A stretch of 9,625 nucleotides of DNA from Anaerohalosphaeraceae bacterium. Its GTDB lineage: Bacteria; Planctomycetota; Phycisphaerae; Sedimentisphaerales; Anaerohalosphaeraceae. Shown piece after piece: positions 1-8,300 of this stretch. Position 1 is the first letter of the stretch, and the number at the start of each line of letters is the position of its first letter. The stretch lies in NCBI GenBank assembly GCA_030671565.1, contig DAOVIC010000060.1:1-9625 (forward strand), in the 5' to 3' direction. A model generated the notes under the pieces. That model was not told the DNA's origin, did no database searches, and was given only the letters and a program-made list of their open reading frames with translations. Made by a program: the position numbers and the translations under genes.

Positions 1-738
1 GCGGTACGACATATCAAAACGATCCTCTTTTGAAACAGGGCCATAGTATTCAAAAACGTAATGCCTCTGTTCGCTCCCGTCCGGTCTTTTGACAAGAACC
101 TCCACCGCGGGATTTGCGCCGGGACCTTCGGTATCTGTCGCAACCGAATTTTCGTCGATCTGAAAACGCTTAAAAGTTTTCTGCGGAATTATCGTACCGT
201 ACCCGCCCGGAAGTTTTATCGAGTTGCCCTCCCTCGCCAGACCCGACCATATCAAATCATCGCCAACCCATACCGCAAGCGTCCCCGTATCGTAATATTC
301 GATCCTGAAAACATTAAGGCGAACCTCAAATGGTAATTGGCGAATATCGCTCTTTTCGTGCTTGCTGTTAAGATCGACCAGAACACGATTTTCCGCCTGG
401 CCTTCGTAAATAGTCATTTGTCCTTTGGCGATCTTATCGTGATTGAAGTATTTTCGCTGCATTTCATGCCCGCCCTGCGAAGAAAACATCGAACCTGCGA
501 TGATAAGCACCCCGCCAAGATGCATCAAAAGAAGCCCCGGCTGCCTGCGAAAACGGGGAAATGCATAGAATGAAACGACCAAAAGGATCGTAAACACAGA
601 CCAGTAAACCGCAAGCGGCATAGAATTGAAGAACTGCTGAGCTTTCGCTGCTCCGATAAAAGCACCGTATACGGACAGAAAAGCAAGAATAACAATGAAA
701 ATCAGCCCCGCCCAAAGCAGAGAACGTCTTAGCCTCAA
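1..738 (-). CDS. ResB-like cytochrome c biogenesis protein, N-terminal part (runs off window)
   Basis: This is the first 246 codons of a membrane protein whose C-terminus lies beyond the left edge. ResB/Ccs1 works with CcsA/ResC in system II cytochrome c maturation, moving heme across the membrane and joining it to apocytochrome. The sequence shows a basic N-terminus and three hydrophobic segments, at about residues 7-27, 42-60 and 68-85. The third contains the string MHLGGVLIIAG with His73. A soluble, beta-rich region with no membrane segment follows from about residue 90, as expected of the large extracytoplasmic domain of ResB; the final membrane helix would be off-window. The TTG start is chosen because AGGAAGG sits 7 bases upstream, an in-frame stop lies a little further up, and no ATG occurs before codon 40, inside the membrane region. 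A ccsA gene is expected downstream but cannot be seen. The family call rests on topology and local motifs; another membrane protein of similar layout is possible. Confidence 0.75.
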   Translation of the reverse strand, partial: MRLRRSLLWAGLIFIVILAFLSVYGAFIGAAKAQQFFNSMPLAVYWSVFTILLVVSFYAFPRFRRQPGLLLMHLGGVLIIAGSMFSSQGGHEMQRKYFNHDKIAKGQMTIYEGQAENRVLVDLNSKHEKSDIRQLPFEVRLNVFRIEYYDTGTLAVWVGDDLIWSGLAREGNSIKLPGGYGTIIPQKTFKRFQIDENSVATDTEGPGANPAVEVLVKRPDGSEQRHYVFEYYGPVSKEDRFDMSYR

Positions 739-745
739 AATAGTA

Positions 746-752
746 CCTTCCT
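746..752 (-). promoter_or_regulatory. Ribosome binding site for the ResB-like gene
   Basis: On the minus strand this reads AGGAAGG and lies 7 bases before the TTG at 738-736. It decides the start, because no ATG or GTG is available between the upstream in-frame stop and the first membrane helix. Confidence 0.7.
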
Positions 753-830
753 GAGTCTTGTTTTATGGTTTCCGTTTTCGCAACTTTCGGATTCTCCCAG
801 CCAATAAAACGGGGATCCCCTTAAAACTTC

Positions 831-859
831 AATATAACAACAAATGCCTCTCATGCAAA
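831..859 (-). promoter_or_regulatory. Putative sigma70-type promoter for the ResB-like gene
   Basis: The minus strand shows a -35-like TTTGCA (plus positions 854-859), a 17-base spacer and a -10-like TATATT (plus 831-836). This would start transcription near 824 and give a leader of about 85 bases. The -35 matches the consensus at four of six positions and the -10 at five of six. A ten-base palindrome, GGGGATCCCC at 811-820, falls in the early leader and could be an operator or chance. The call rests on pattern only. Confidence 0.4.
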
Positions 860-928
860 AAATATTCGCCAAATTAAAGATGTAAAGACTGACCACAAAT
901 AAAGGGTTCAGGACTCCGCTTTGAGATG

Positions 929-965
929 AAAAAAAATTTGCATATATTCACACGTTCCCTATAAT
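929..965 (+). promoter_or_regulatory. Putative promoter with proximal UP-like A-tract, upstream of the TPR/alpha-CTD gene
   Basis: A run of eight A residues (929-936) directly precedes a -35-like TTTGCA (937-942). After a 17-base spacer comes a perfect -10 hexamer TATAAT (960-965). The predicted start is near 972, leaving a leader of about 70 bases. The A-tract sits where the proximal UP subsite, bound by the alpha-subunit C-terminal domain, is found in known promoters. It could drive the whole plus-strand gene group. The hexamers and spacing are seen in the sequence; the UP role is inferred. Confidence 0.55.
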
Positions 966-1042
966 GTGCCGTTTGGTAGTTACTTCGTTACCCGAAAGTT
1001 TCGTTAGCTTTAATTAATACAAGGTTGCAAGGAGCAAAAATT

Positions 1043-2335
1043 ATGTCATCGATAATGCAAGAAGCCCAGGTTGATTTATTTGGTTCGGAAACTCCCTCCT
1101 TCGAAGATTTGCGAAAGCTCTCATCGCTGGTCAATTCAAGTGAATTGAAAAAGGCGGCATTTTCGCAAGAGATGGAAGATGCCAAGAACAGCCTGGGAAA
1201 AGGTATTGGCCTTTGCATACTCGCCAAATACGACCAGGCGACAAAATGCCTAAGCAAAGCCGCCGATTGCAAGGAAAAATATGTTTACCTTGGCCGCGCA
1301 CAATGCAATGAAAGCCGATTTGACGAAGCGTTGTCAAGCTTTGATAAAGCCGGAAAAAACAGCGCCGATTCGCTTATGATCGCCCTGCTAAAAGCGGAGA
1401 CTCTTCGCAAGGCCCAAAGATTCGACGAAGCCGATGAAGTACTGAAGGCATGTTCTAATTTCGAAAAAGTTAGCGCAGATTTTCACTTCCAGATGGGCAG
1501 GCTTGATGATGCAAAGGGCGAGTATGAAACTGCGATGGAAAATTACAAGATCGCCATCGAACTTGACGCCAACCACCAGGAAGCACTCTTCCATCTTGCG
1601 TACGCATGTGACCTTAGAGGCGAAGACGATGCCGCCATCGATTATTACAGGCAGACGAAAACAAATTCGCCTGTCTATGCAAACGCAATGCTAAACCTTG
1701 CCGTCCTCTATGAAGATATCGGCGAATACGATAAAGCTGAGATATGCGTGGATATGGTCCTTGATTGCCATCCAAACCATGCAAAGGCACTGCTTTTTGC
1801 AAAGGACATCCAAAGCTCTCGCGTAATGATTTACGATGAAGAACGCGAAAAAATGCTCTCCCAGCATAACCAGGTACTTGAGATTCCGATCTCAGACTTC
1901 GAGCTCTCAGTTCGAAGCCGAAACTGCCTCAAGAAGATGGGGATCCACAAAATCGGTGACCTGTTAAGGATCAGCGAGATAGAACTTTTATCTTATAAGA
2001 ACTTTGGAGAAACATCTCTCGCCGAGATACAGCAAATACTCGACCAGAAGAACCTAAAGCTTGGTATGTCGCTTGAAGATCAGGGTAAAGCGATCGCAAT
2101 GGAAGCTGTTGCCGAAGGTGCTGACCAGGAGCTTTTAAGTACCACCGTTGACGAGTTCGGGTTATCGGTAAGAGCAAAAAAATGTCTTCAGCGACTTCAG
2201 ATCAGAACACTTGCCGAATTAATAAGCAAAACAGAAGCCGAACTGCTCGGTTGTAAGAACTTTGGAGTTACCAGTCTTGACGAGATCAAGGAAAAGCTTA
2301 CAAGTAACGGTTTAAACCTTAGAACCCTTCAGTAA
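1043..2335 (+). CDS. TPR protein with two C-terminal RNA polymerase alpha-CTD-like domains
   Basis: The product is a predicted cytoplasmic protein of 430 residues. Residues about 48-250 form roughly five to six tetratricopeptide-like helical repeats, the clearest at 145-178, 180-212 and 213-246, for protein-protein contacts. Residues 281-344 closely resemble the RNA polymerase alpha C-terminal domain (SVRSRNCLKKMGI, then KNFGETSLAEI, then LKLGM). A second copy occupies 368-428 (SVRAKKCLQRLQI, then KNFGVTSLDEI). Against E. coli alpha, copy 1 keeps the equivalents of R265, N268, C269, G296, S299 and E302. Copy 2 keeps all of these except N268, which is Lys380. Both have Thr in place of K298. 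There is no N-terminal alpha domain, so it is not a polymerase subunit. The role is unknown; a transcription-linked adaptor or DNA-binding regulator is an inference. The start is ATG at 1043, because AAGGAG lies 8 bases upstream; a TTG at 1025 overlaps the same region and is less likely. It leads the gene group, 19 bases before the SpoIID gene. Confidence 0.85.
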   Translation: MSSIMQEAQVDLFGSETPSFEDLRKLSSLVNSSELKKAAFSQEMEDAKNSLGKGIGLCILAKYDQATKCLSKAADCKEKYVYLGRAQCNESRFDEALSSFDKAGKNSADSLMIALLKAETLRKAQRFDEADEVLKACSNFEKVSADFHFQMGRLDDAKGEYETAMENYKIAIELDANHQEALFHLAYACDLRGEDDAAIDYYRQTKTNSPVYANAMLNLAVLYEDIGEYDKAEICVDMVLDCHPNHAKALLFAKDIQSSRVMIYDEEREKMLSQHNQVLEIPISDFELSVRSRNCLKKMGIHKIGDLLRISEIELLSYKNFGETSLAEIQQILDQKNLKLGMSLEDQGKAIAMEAVAEGADQELLSTTVDEFGLSVRAKKCLQRLQIRTLAELISKTEAELLGCKNFGVTSLDEIKEKLTSNGLNLRTLQ

Positions 2336-2354
2336 ATGTATCTTGTGAACTTTT

Positions 2355-3629
2355 TTGCGAGCGTTAAAATTGCCCTCTAACAGAACAGTTGCTTTCAGAC
2401 ATACAGTAATTGCCTGCGGGGCAGTGGTTTTCTTGTTTGCATGGACATTTGTGGGCTGTTGGAAACGCCAGTTAGAGTATCCTTCAGTCAGTATAAGTAA
2501 TATTGAAAAACCCGCTATAAGGGTTTTGCTCTTTGACAAAATTAGAAATTGTACTCTAAAAAGTGCAGCCGGTTTCGTCATTAGCGACGGCCAAAGCGCC
2601 GCCAGTGCTCATTTTACCAGTGAAGACACCTCGGTTTCGGTTTCGATCGCCAACGGACAACTTGCGATAGGATCGAACAGATTCTCAAGCGAAATTCTGG
2701 TTACACCGGACGACCATTATGTCCTGGCAATAAACGATAATTACTACCGAGGCAGGTTAAGGTTAAAAATAAACTCTGACGGTAGTTCGTTCATGGTCAT
2801 CAACGAACTTGACGTCGAAGCCTATCTCGCAGGCGTCGTTGGAGCGGAGATGCCAAGCTACTGGGAGCCTGAGGCTCTAAAAACCCAGGCCGTTGCCGCC
2901 AGAACTTATTGTCTGTATATCGCAAAACGGTTCGGCACCGGTCGGCAATGGGACGTAAAGGCAACCCAGGCAAACCAGGTTTACGCCGGTCTTGCCGCAG
3001 AGAGAGTTACCGTCCGCGACGCCGTAAGGCAAACAGAAGGGCTGGTTCTTACCTGTAGGCATGAAAACGGCACAAGGAATATCTTCCCGACCTACTACAG
3101 CTCGACCTGCGGAGGCCACACCGAAAACAGCAGAAAAGTATTCGGTGATTCCTTTGAACCGTTAAGCGGCGTAACATGCCCCCATTGCAAAAAGGTCGCC
3201 CGTGCAAGCTATCTAAGTTGGCCCGCTTTTGAGATCGACATCGCCAGGGCTTCTTCGAAGCTGACAGAAAAATATTCGTCGCTAAAACGATTGAAAACTG
3301 TCGTTGCTATCGAAGAGACCGATGTAAGGCAAAATGCTCAGATCCGCAGGATAAACGCCGTAAAGATCATCGGCAAAGACGGCACCAGCGATTGGCTAAG
3401 AGGCGAGGACCTCCGTCTTACACTTGACCCGACAGGCATGAAGCTAAAAAGCACTGCCTGCAGGATCGAGAAAAAAGATGGCAAGTTCAGATTCTACGCC
3501 GGTACCGGATTTGGTCACGGCGTTGGGATGTGCCAGTATGGCACACTTGGGCAGGCGCGAAGCGGAAAACGATTTGACAGTATACTCAGCTACTACTACC
3601 CCGGTTCTTCATTGGTTAAGAGGTATTAG
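2355..3629 (+). CDS. SpoIID/LytB-domain protein, probable exported peptidoglycan-acting enzyme
   Basis: SpoIID-family proteins are lytic transglycosylases acting on denuded glycan strands; outside spore-formers the domain occurs in envelope proteins of unclear function. Numbering from TTG 2355 (424 residues), a hydrophobic segment at 17-34 ends in FVGC and could be a signal anchor or a poor lipobox. The SpoIID core runs from about 150 to the end. It contains VVGAEMP, with Glu165 at the catalytic position equivalent to the essential Glu of Bacillus SpoIID, then LKTQAVAARTY, STCGGHTEN (251-258) and GFGHGVGMCQYG (385-396). A CPHC pair at 275-278 together with Cys252/His255 could bind a metal, as proposed for clostridial SpoIID; this is inference. 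The start is uncertain: an in-frame TGA at 2346-2348 rules out upstream extension, no ATG or clear Shine-Dalgarno is present, and TTG 2370 is an alternative. The stop lies 2 bases before tgt. Confidence 0.85.
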   Translation: MRALKLPSNRTVAFRHTVIACGAVVFLFAWTFVGCWKRQLEYPSVSISNIEKPAIRVLLFDKIRNCTLKSAAGFVISDGQSAASAHFTSEDTSVSVSIANGQLAIGSNRFSSEILVTPDDHYVLAINDNYYRGRLRLKINSDGSSFMVINELDVEAYLAGVVGAEMPSYWEPEALKTQAVAARTYCLYIAKRFGTGRQWDVKATQANQVYAGLAAERVTVRDAVRQTEGLVLTCRHENGTRNIFPTYYSSTCGGHTENSRKVFGDSFEPLSGVTCPHCKKVARASYLSWPAFEIDIARASSKLTEKYSSLKRLKTVVAIEETDVRQNAQIRRINAVKIIGKDGTSDWLRGEDLRLTLDPTGMKLKSTACRIEKKDGKFRFYAGTGFGHGVGMCQYGTLGQARSGKRFDSILSYYYPGSSLVKRY

Positions 3630-3631
3630 TC

Positions 3632-4738
3632 GTGAAAACTTTCGAGCTAACTGCCAAAGATCCCGCAAGCAATGCAAGATGCGGCAAACTTAAAACCGCA
3701 CACGGCGTCGTCGACACCCCGGTATTTATGCCCGTAGGCACGCGAGGAACGATCAAGGGACTGACACCTCAGCAGATAAGTCAGACCGGTTCGACTATCA
3801 TACTCGCCAATACCTACCACATGCTTATCAGACCGGGAACGCATGTGGTCGAAGCACTTGGCGATCTGCACGAAATGATGAGCTGGAAAGGCCCTATCCT
3901 AACAGACAGCGGCGGCTACCAGGTCTTTTCGCTAAGCACCCTGAACCGGATCGGCGAAGACGGTGTCGAATTTGCAAGCCACATGGACGGCGAACGAATT
4001 TACATGGACGCAAAGATCGCAACCCAGGCACAGAACCGCCTCGGAGCGGACATCATTATGTGCTTTGACGAATGCCCGCCGTTTCCATGCGAACCGAAGC
4101 AGCTGGAAAAAGCCGTCGAAAGAACGATCAGATGGGCCGGCCAATGTAAAGAGGCCCACAGCAATGAAAACCAGCTCCTGTTCGGTATCGTCCAGGGCGG
4201 CATAGACACTAAGCTAAGAAGCTTCTGTGCCAAAGAGCTGATAGACCTTGACTTCGACGGATACGCGATCGGCGGACTAAGCGTCGGCGAAGGATACGAG
4301 CATATGGCAAGAACGACAGAGCATACAGCCGAGATATTGCCGCAGGAAAAGGCCCGATACCTCATGGGCGTTGGACTGCCGTTGGATATAATCTCAGCTG
4401 TCCGTGCCGGCGTTGACATGTTCGATTGTGTCCTGCCGACAAGAAACGGAAGAAACGCTTTCGCCTTTACACGAAACGGACCGCTGAGACTTAGAAACAG
4501 TACGCATATAAAAGATAGATCGCCGATAGAAGACAACTGCCAATGTTACTGCTGCAAAAATTTCAGCAGAGGAGCATTAAGGCACTTTTTCAATGTCGGA
4601 GAAATGCTCGGACCGATCCTGGTGTCCCTGCACAATATAACGTTTTACCAAAAGCTAATGAGCGAAATAAGACAAAGGATAACCGAAGGCACTTTCGCAC
4701 CATGGGCCGAAGAATGCATTGAAAAGAAAGCTTTTTGA
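3632..4738 (+). CDS. tgt: Queuine/preQ1 tRNA-guanine transglycosylase
   Basis: This enzyme exchanges guanine for preQ1 at the wobble position 34 of tRNAs with GUN anticodons, a step of queuosine biosynthesis in the cytoplasm. The 368 residues match the usual bacterial length. Seen in order are TPVFMPVGTRGTIKGL (29-44), ANTYHM (59-64), DSGGYQVFSL (92-101) with Asp92, DEC (146-148) in the base pocket, GIVQGG (185-190), GGLSVGEG (214-221) and MFDCVLPTRNGRN (263-275), where Asp265 is the nucleophile. The zinc site is complete: Cys303, Cys305, Cys308 and His334, with the same spacing as in the Zymomonas enzyme. Cys148 fits a preQ1-using bacterial type rather than the eukaryotic queuine type. It starts at GTG, with AAGAGG 8 bases upstream lying inside the end of the SpoIID gene, so the two are probably translationally coupled. 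No queA is adjacent. The tgt-yajC-secD-secF order is the classical one. Confidence 0.97.
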   Translation: MKTFELTAKDPASNARCGKLKTAHGVVDTPVFMPVGTRGTIKGLTPQQISQTGSTIILANTYHMLIRPGTHVVEALGDLHEMMSWKGPILTDSGGYQVFSLSTLNRIGEDGVEFASHMDGERIYMDAKIATQAQNRLGADIIMCFDECPPFPCEPKQLEKAVERTIRWAGQCKEAHSNENQLLFGIVQGGIDTKLRSFCAKELIDLDFDGYAIGGLSVGEGYEHMARTTEHTAEILPQEKARYLMGVGLPLDIISAVRAGVDMFDCVLPTRNGRNAFAFTRNGPLRLRNSTHIKDRSPIEDNCQCYCCKNFSRGALRHFFNVGEMLGPILVSLHNITFYQKLMSEIRQRITEGTFAPWAEECIEKKAF

Positions 4739-4857
4739 TAGATAAAGAGCCGCAGGGAAGACTTATAGGACCTTGCCATTGTCAAGTAAACACAAGTGAA
4801 TGGACGATATAGTATAATTAGCATAATAATTAAAATATAATTTAAAGGAAACATCAA
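4739..4857 (+). promoter_or_regulatory. AT-rich gap before yajC with a possible internal promoter
   Basis: This is the longest gap inside the plus-strand gene group. It becomes strongly AT-rich from about 4805 and contains a perfect -10-like TATAAT at 4813-4818, which would place transcription start about 33 bases before yajC. No convincing -35 is found 16-18 bases upstream; TTGTCA at 4779-4784 is too far away. No strong hairpin followed by a T-run was found, so there is no clear terminator after tgt. The gap may be a weak or activator-dependent internal promoter for yajC-secDF, or simply AT-rich spacer. Confidence 0.3.
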
Positions 4858-5265
4858 ATGAAGAATATTTGGATACTCGCCGCCGACGAAGGAACTGAAC
4901 TTAACGGCGCCCCGGCACAGGACATTACGGCAACAGAGAGTACAACGACTGCTCCAGACGGAAACCAAGTCGAAACACCGCCTGTAGAACCCAAGAAACA
5001 AGGTTACGGATCCCTCATCCTCCTTGGTGTCATGTTTGTATTTATATACATGATGATGTTCAGGGGACCTAAGAAGAAACAGCAGCAGCACTCAAAGATG
5101 GTCCAGGCACTCCAGAAAAACGACCGGGTAAAAACCATCGGCGGCATAATCGGAACGATAATCGAGGTAAAGGATGACGTCATCATACTCAAGATCGACG
5201 AGTCGAACAATACGAAGATAAAGGTAACAATAGGCGCGATAAGCGGCAAGATCTCGCAAGAATAA
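4858..5265 (+). CDS. yajC: Preprotein translocase accessory subunit YajC
   Basis: YajC is a small inner-membrane protein that associates with SecDF in the Sec holotranslocon; it is dispensable in E. coli. The 135-residue product has one membrane helix at about 51-68 (GSLILLGVMFVFIYMMMF), followed by the typical basic start GPKKKQQQ. The small cytoplasmic beta domain follows, with DRVKTIGGIIGTIIEV (89-104) and VIILKIDESNNTKIKV. The roughly 45-residue Thr/Pro/Glu-rich N-terminal stretch is longer than in the usual family member of about 110 residues, where the helix lies close to the N-terminus. The start is ATG, with AAAGGAA (4844-4850) about 7 bases upstream. Its place directly before secDF supports the call strongly. 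Confidence 0.95.
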   Translation: MKNIWILAADEGTELNGAPAQDITATESTTTAPDGNQVETPPVEPKKQGYGSLILLGVMFVFIYMMMFRGPKKKQQQHSKMVQALQKNDRVKTIGGIIGTIIEVKDDVIILKIDESNNTKIKVTIGAISGKISQE

Positions 5266-5327
5266 AGCGAACACAAGTCGTACGCGTTGGAAAAACTTTT
5301 GCAACTGAACTTTTTGGAAATAACGTT

Positions 5328-8300
5328 ATGAACAGAAATCAGATTTGGAAACCTGCATTAATCATATTTTTGGTTGTTACCGCTATATTTACGGTCTACC
5401 CGCTGGACCAAAAGCTAAAGCCCGGCCTCGACCTCGGCGGCGGTTCAAGCATGATCTACGAGATCGATACAGAAGGCCTCGACAGTTCCGAACGGAAGGG
5501 ACTGGCCCAGCGAATGATCCCCATACTTCGCCGGCGTATCGACCCTAAAAACCTTGCAAACATCGTCATGAGACCCTTAGGAGATACGCGGCTCGAAATA
5601 CAATTGCCGCTTGCAAGTCAGGATACCATTGCAAAAAGAGATCATTACGAGCAGGCACTTGAGGCTCTCGAGGTAGGCAACGAAAACCTCATGAAGATCA
5701 AACGCTCACTCTCGGCCGTTACCGAAACCAGGAACGAAATGATCGACAAGGTCGCCGGTGACTCTCAACCGAGACGACAGATACTCCAGGATTGGGTAAA
5801 AATAAACGACGAGCGAAACGCTAAACAACGCACCCGCGACGAGCTTGGCGATCGTATGGAAGCGATCACCGCCAAACTCGATGAATTAAAACTCCCCACA
5901 GGCAACCTTGCAGCCAGGGCAAGCAGCTGGTATCAGTTGGATTCGGATTCTCTCGCCAAAGAAATAGAAAATTTCGCAAAGGACGATAAGAACGCGATAG
6001 AACTGACAAAAGAATATATCGACCTCTATGCAAAACGGGCCCCGGTCATCAACGACCTTGCACGTCCCGACACGGGCCTTAACGCCCAATATAACACCGC
6101 CACACAAAAGCTTCAGGACCTGAACCTCAGCATTGCACAGTTCACAGACGTCCTCGCACTTAACGAAGCCAGCACAAAAAGACAAGAGCTGCTCGCAAAG
6201 TTCAGGGAAGATTTCCCCGACCGTTCGGAAAAGATAGACAACGCAATCGCCGCTTTTGCCGAATACCGCAAAGTTGGCGGAAGACTTGACGACCCGGAAG
6301 ACATCAAACGTATGCTAAAAGGTGCAGGTGTACTCGAATTCCGCATCCTGCCCGTCACCGGCGACGGCGTAACTCGTCCCGACGAACTTGAAGCGTACCT
6401 TGAGGCATTAAAAACCAAAGGACCAAAACAGGCTTCGGACCGAAAGTACACATGGATCGAGATCGAGGATCCGGGAAACTTCTCAAGAGGATACCAGGAT
6501 ATCGGTGCCCTGGCGATCGGACAGTTCGGCGAAAAAACTTACGTCCTGGCAAGCAATCAGCAAAATGAAACCATGCTTCACGTCACTGGCGACAAGCAGT
6601 GGAAACTAAAAAAAGCATACCCGACAACGGACGAGATGGGGCGTCGCGCGATCGGTTTCACTCACGACGATATCGCGGCAAAACTCTTCTGGCAGCTCAC
6701 CAGCAGCAATCTCGAACGACCGCTCTGTATCATACTTGACGATCAGGCGATTACCGCACCTGTCATCAACAGCGCAATTCGAGACAGCGGAATAATCACT
6801 GGCAATTTCACACAGGTCGAAGTCGACGACAGCGTAAACAAACTTAACGCCGGTTCTTTCCCCGCCAGACTCTCGGACGTACCCATCTCCGAAAAAACTA
6901 TCGGTTCTACCATCGGTGCAGACAACCGTGACAAGGGCGTACAAGCCGGAAAATACGGCTTGATCGCCGTCGGCGTCTTCATGATAACTTATTACTTCTT
7001 CGCAGGCATCATCGCGACATTGGCTTTGGGAATGAACATCCTGTTTATCCTGTCCATGATGGTCATGTTCGATGCAACCTTTACTCTGCCCGGTATCGCC
7101 GGCTTGATACTGACGATCGGCATGAGTGTTGACGCAAACGTTCTTATCTTTGAGCGTATCCGTGAAGAACAGAACCGCGGAGGATCGCTTAGAACCGCCA
7201 TCGCAAACGGTTATCAGCGGGCATTTAGAACAATTTTCGATGCGAACATTACAACCTTCTTCGTTGCCATGATCCTGAACATGGTAGCATCGGAAGAGAT
7301 AAAAGGTTTCGCTATCGTGCTGATGCTCGGTATCGCTTCAAGTATGTTCACGGCCCTCTTTGCAACTCGCGTCATCTTCGACTCGCTAATGAACATGGGC
7401 GTCCTGAAGAACAAACTGAAAATGTTACTCCTGATAAAAAAACCTAGCATCAACTGGATGGCACTTCGCGGCGTTTTCTTCACCCTCTCCGCAATACTTG
7501 TCTTAGGCGGCATTTTCATATTCTCAAGTCGCGACGAATCCAAAAACAGCAAATACGGTATCGAGTTTACCGGAGGCACAAGCGTTATTATCGAGGTGCT
7601 CGAAGGAAGCGGACTTGACATTAGCCGCGTCCGGGAAATGATACAGGCAAAAGGTCAGGAGCTTGGCAGCGAACTTGCAAACGCAAAAGTTTACAGCGTA
7701 GGCGAACTGGGACTTCAGTTTGAGATCAGCACCACTGAGACAAACAAAACCACGGCAACAATAAACTTCACCCAGCCGGGCCAGACCGTCGAAACCGTAA
7801 CTGCTGCCGTCAACGCAGTTGCACAGGACTCAGGACGATCCCTGTATAAACTCTCTGTTACCCCGCAGGACGGAAACAAGTTTGCCGTCTCGCTCGGACA
7901 GGTAAACACAAGCCTCTTAAGGGATGTCCTAAACGAGGCATTTGAAGAAAACGCTGAGATCTCGGCCCCGGTCATCGACGAAATAGTCAGCAACGCGATT
8001 CGTGAAACCTTCGATGGTCACCTCAAAAAACGTGACAATCTAAACGCCAGGATCGTATCCGCCCAGGCTGTCTCGGATTCCGAACTTGAACTCGCAGATT
8101 TCCTCGGCGGCGTAAAGATCGCTGTCGACCTCTCCGCAGAAACAAGCATCGATGACATCACAGCAAGGCTAAAAGAGATACGATTCAAGAGCGACATGGA
8201 GCAGTTGACATGGTACCAGTACACGATTCTCGACGATCAGCTAAACGAACCCGATCCGCAAGCCAGAACCAACAGCTTTGTCTATGTAGCCGTTCACGAC

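Noticed and set aside
61..573. Two plus-strand open frames, 61-336 and 337-573
   Set aside because: They lie opposite the ResB-like reading frame, have no ribosome binding site and no recognisable motifs; the minus-strand frame has clear membrane helices and family-like sequence.
464..715. Minus-strand open frame of 83 codons beginning with ATG
   Set aside because: It is in a different frame from the ResB-like protein over the same bases, and its Cys/Phe-rich product resembles nothing; the TTG-started frame is open through the left edge.
4000..4536. Minus-strand open frame of 178 codons
   Set aside because: It is fully antisense to the well-conserved tgt gene, with no start signal or domain; it is a shadow frame.
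2346..5315. Shared string TGAACTTTTT just before the SpoIID start (2346-2355) and before secDF (5306-5315)
   Set aside because: It is low-complexity and T-rich, with only two copies at different distances from the starts; chance is a sufficient explanation.
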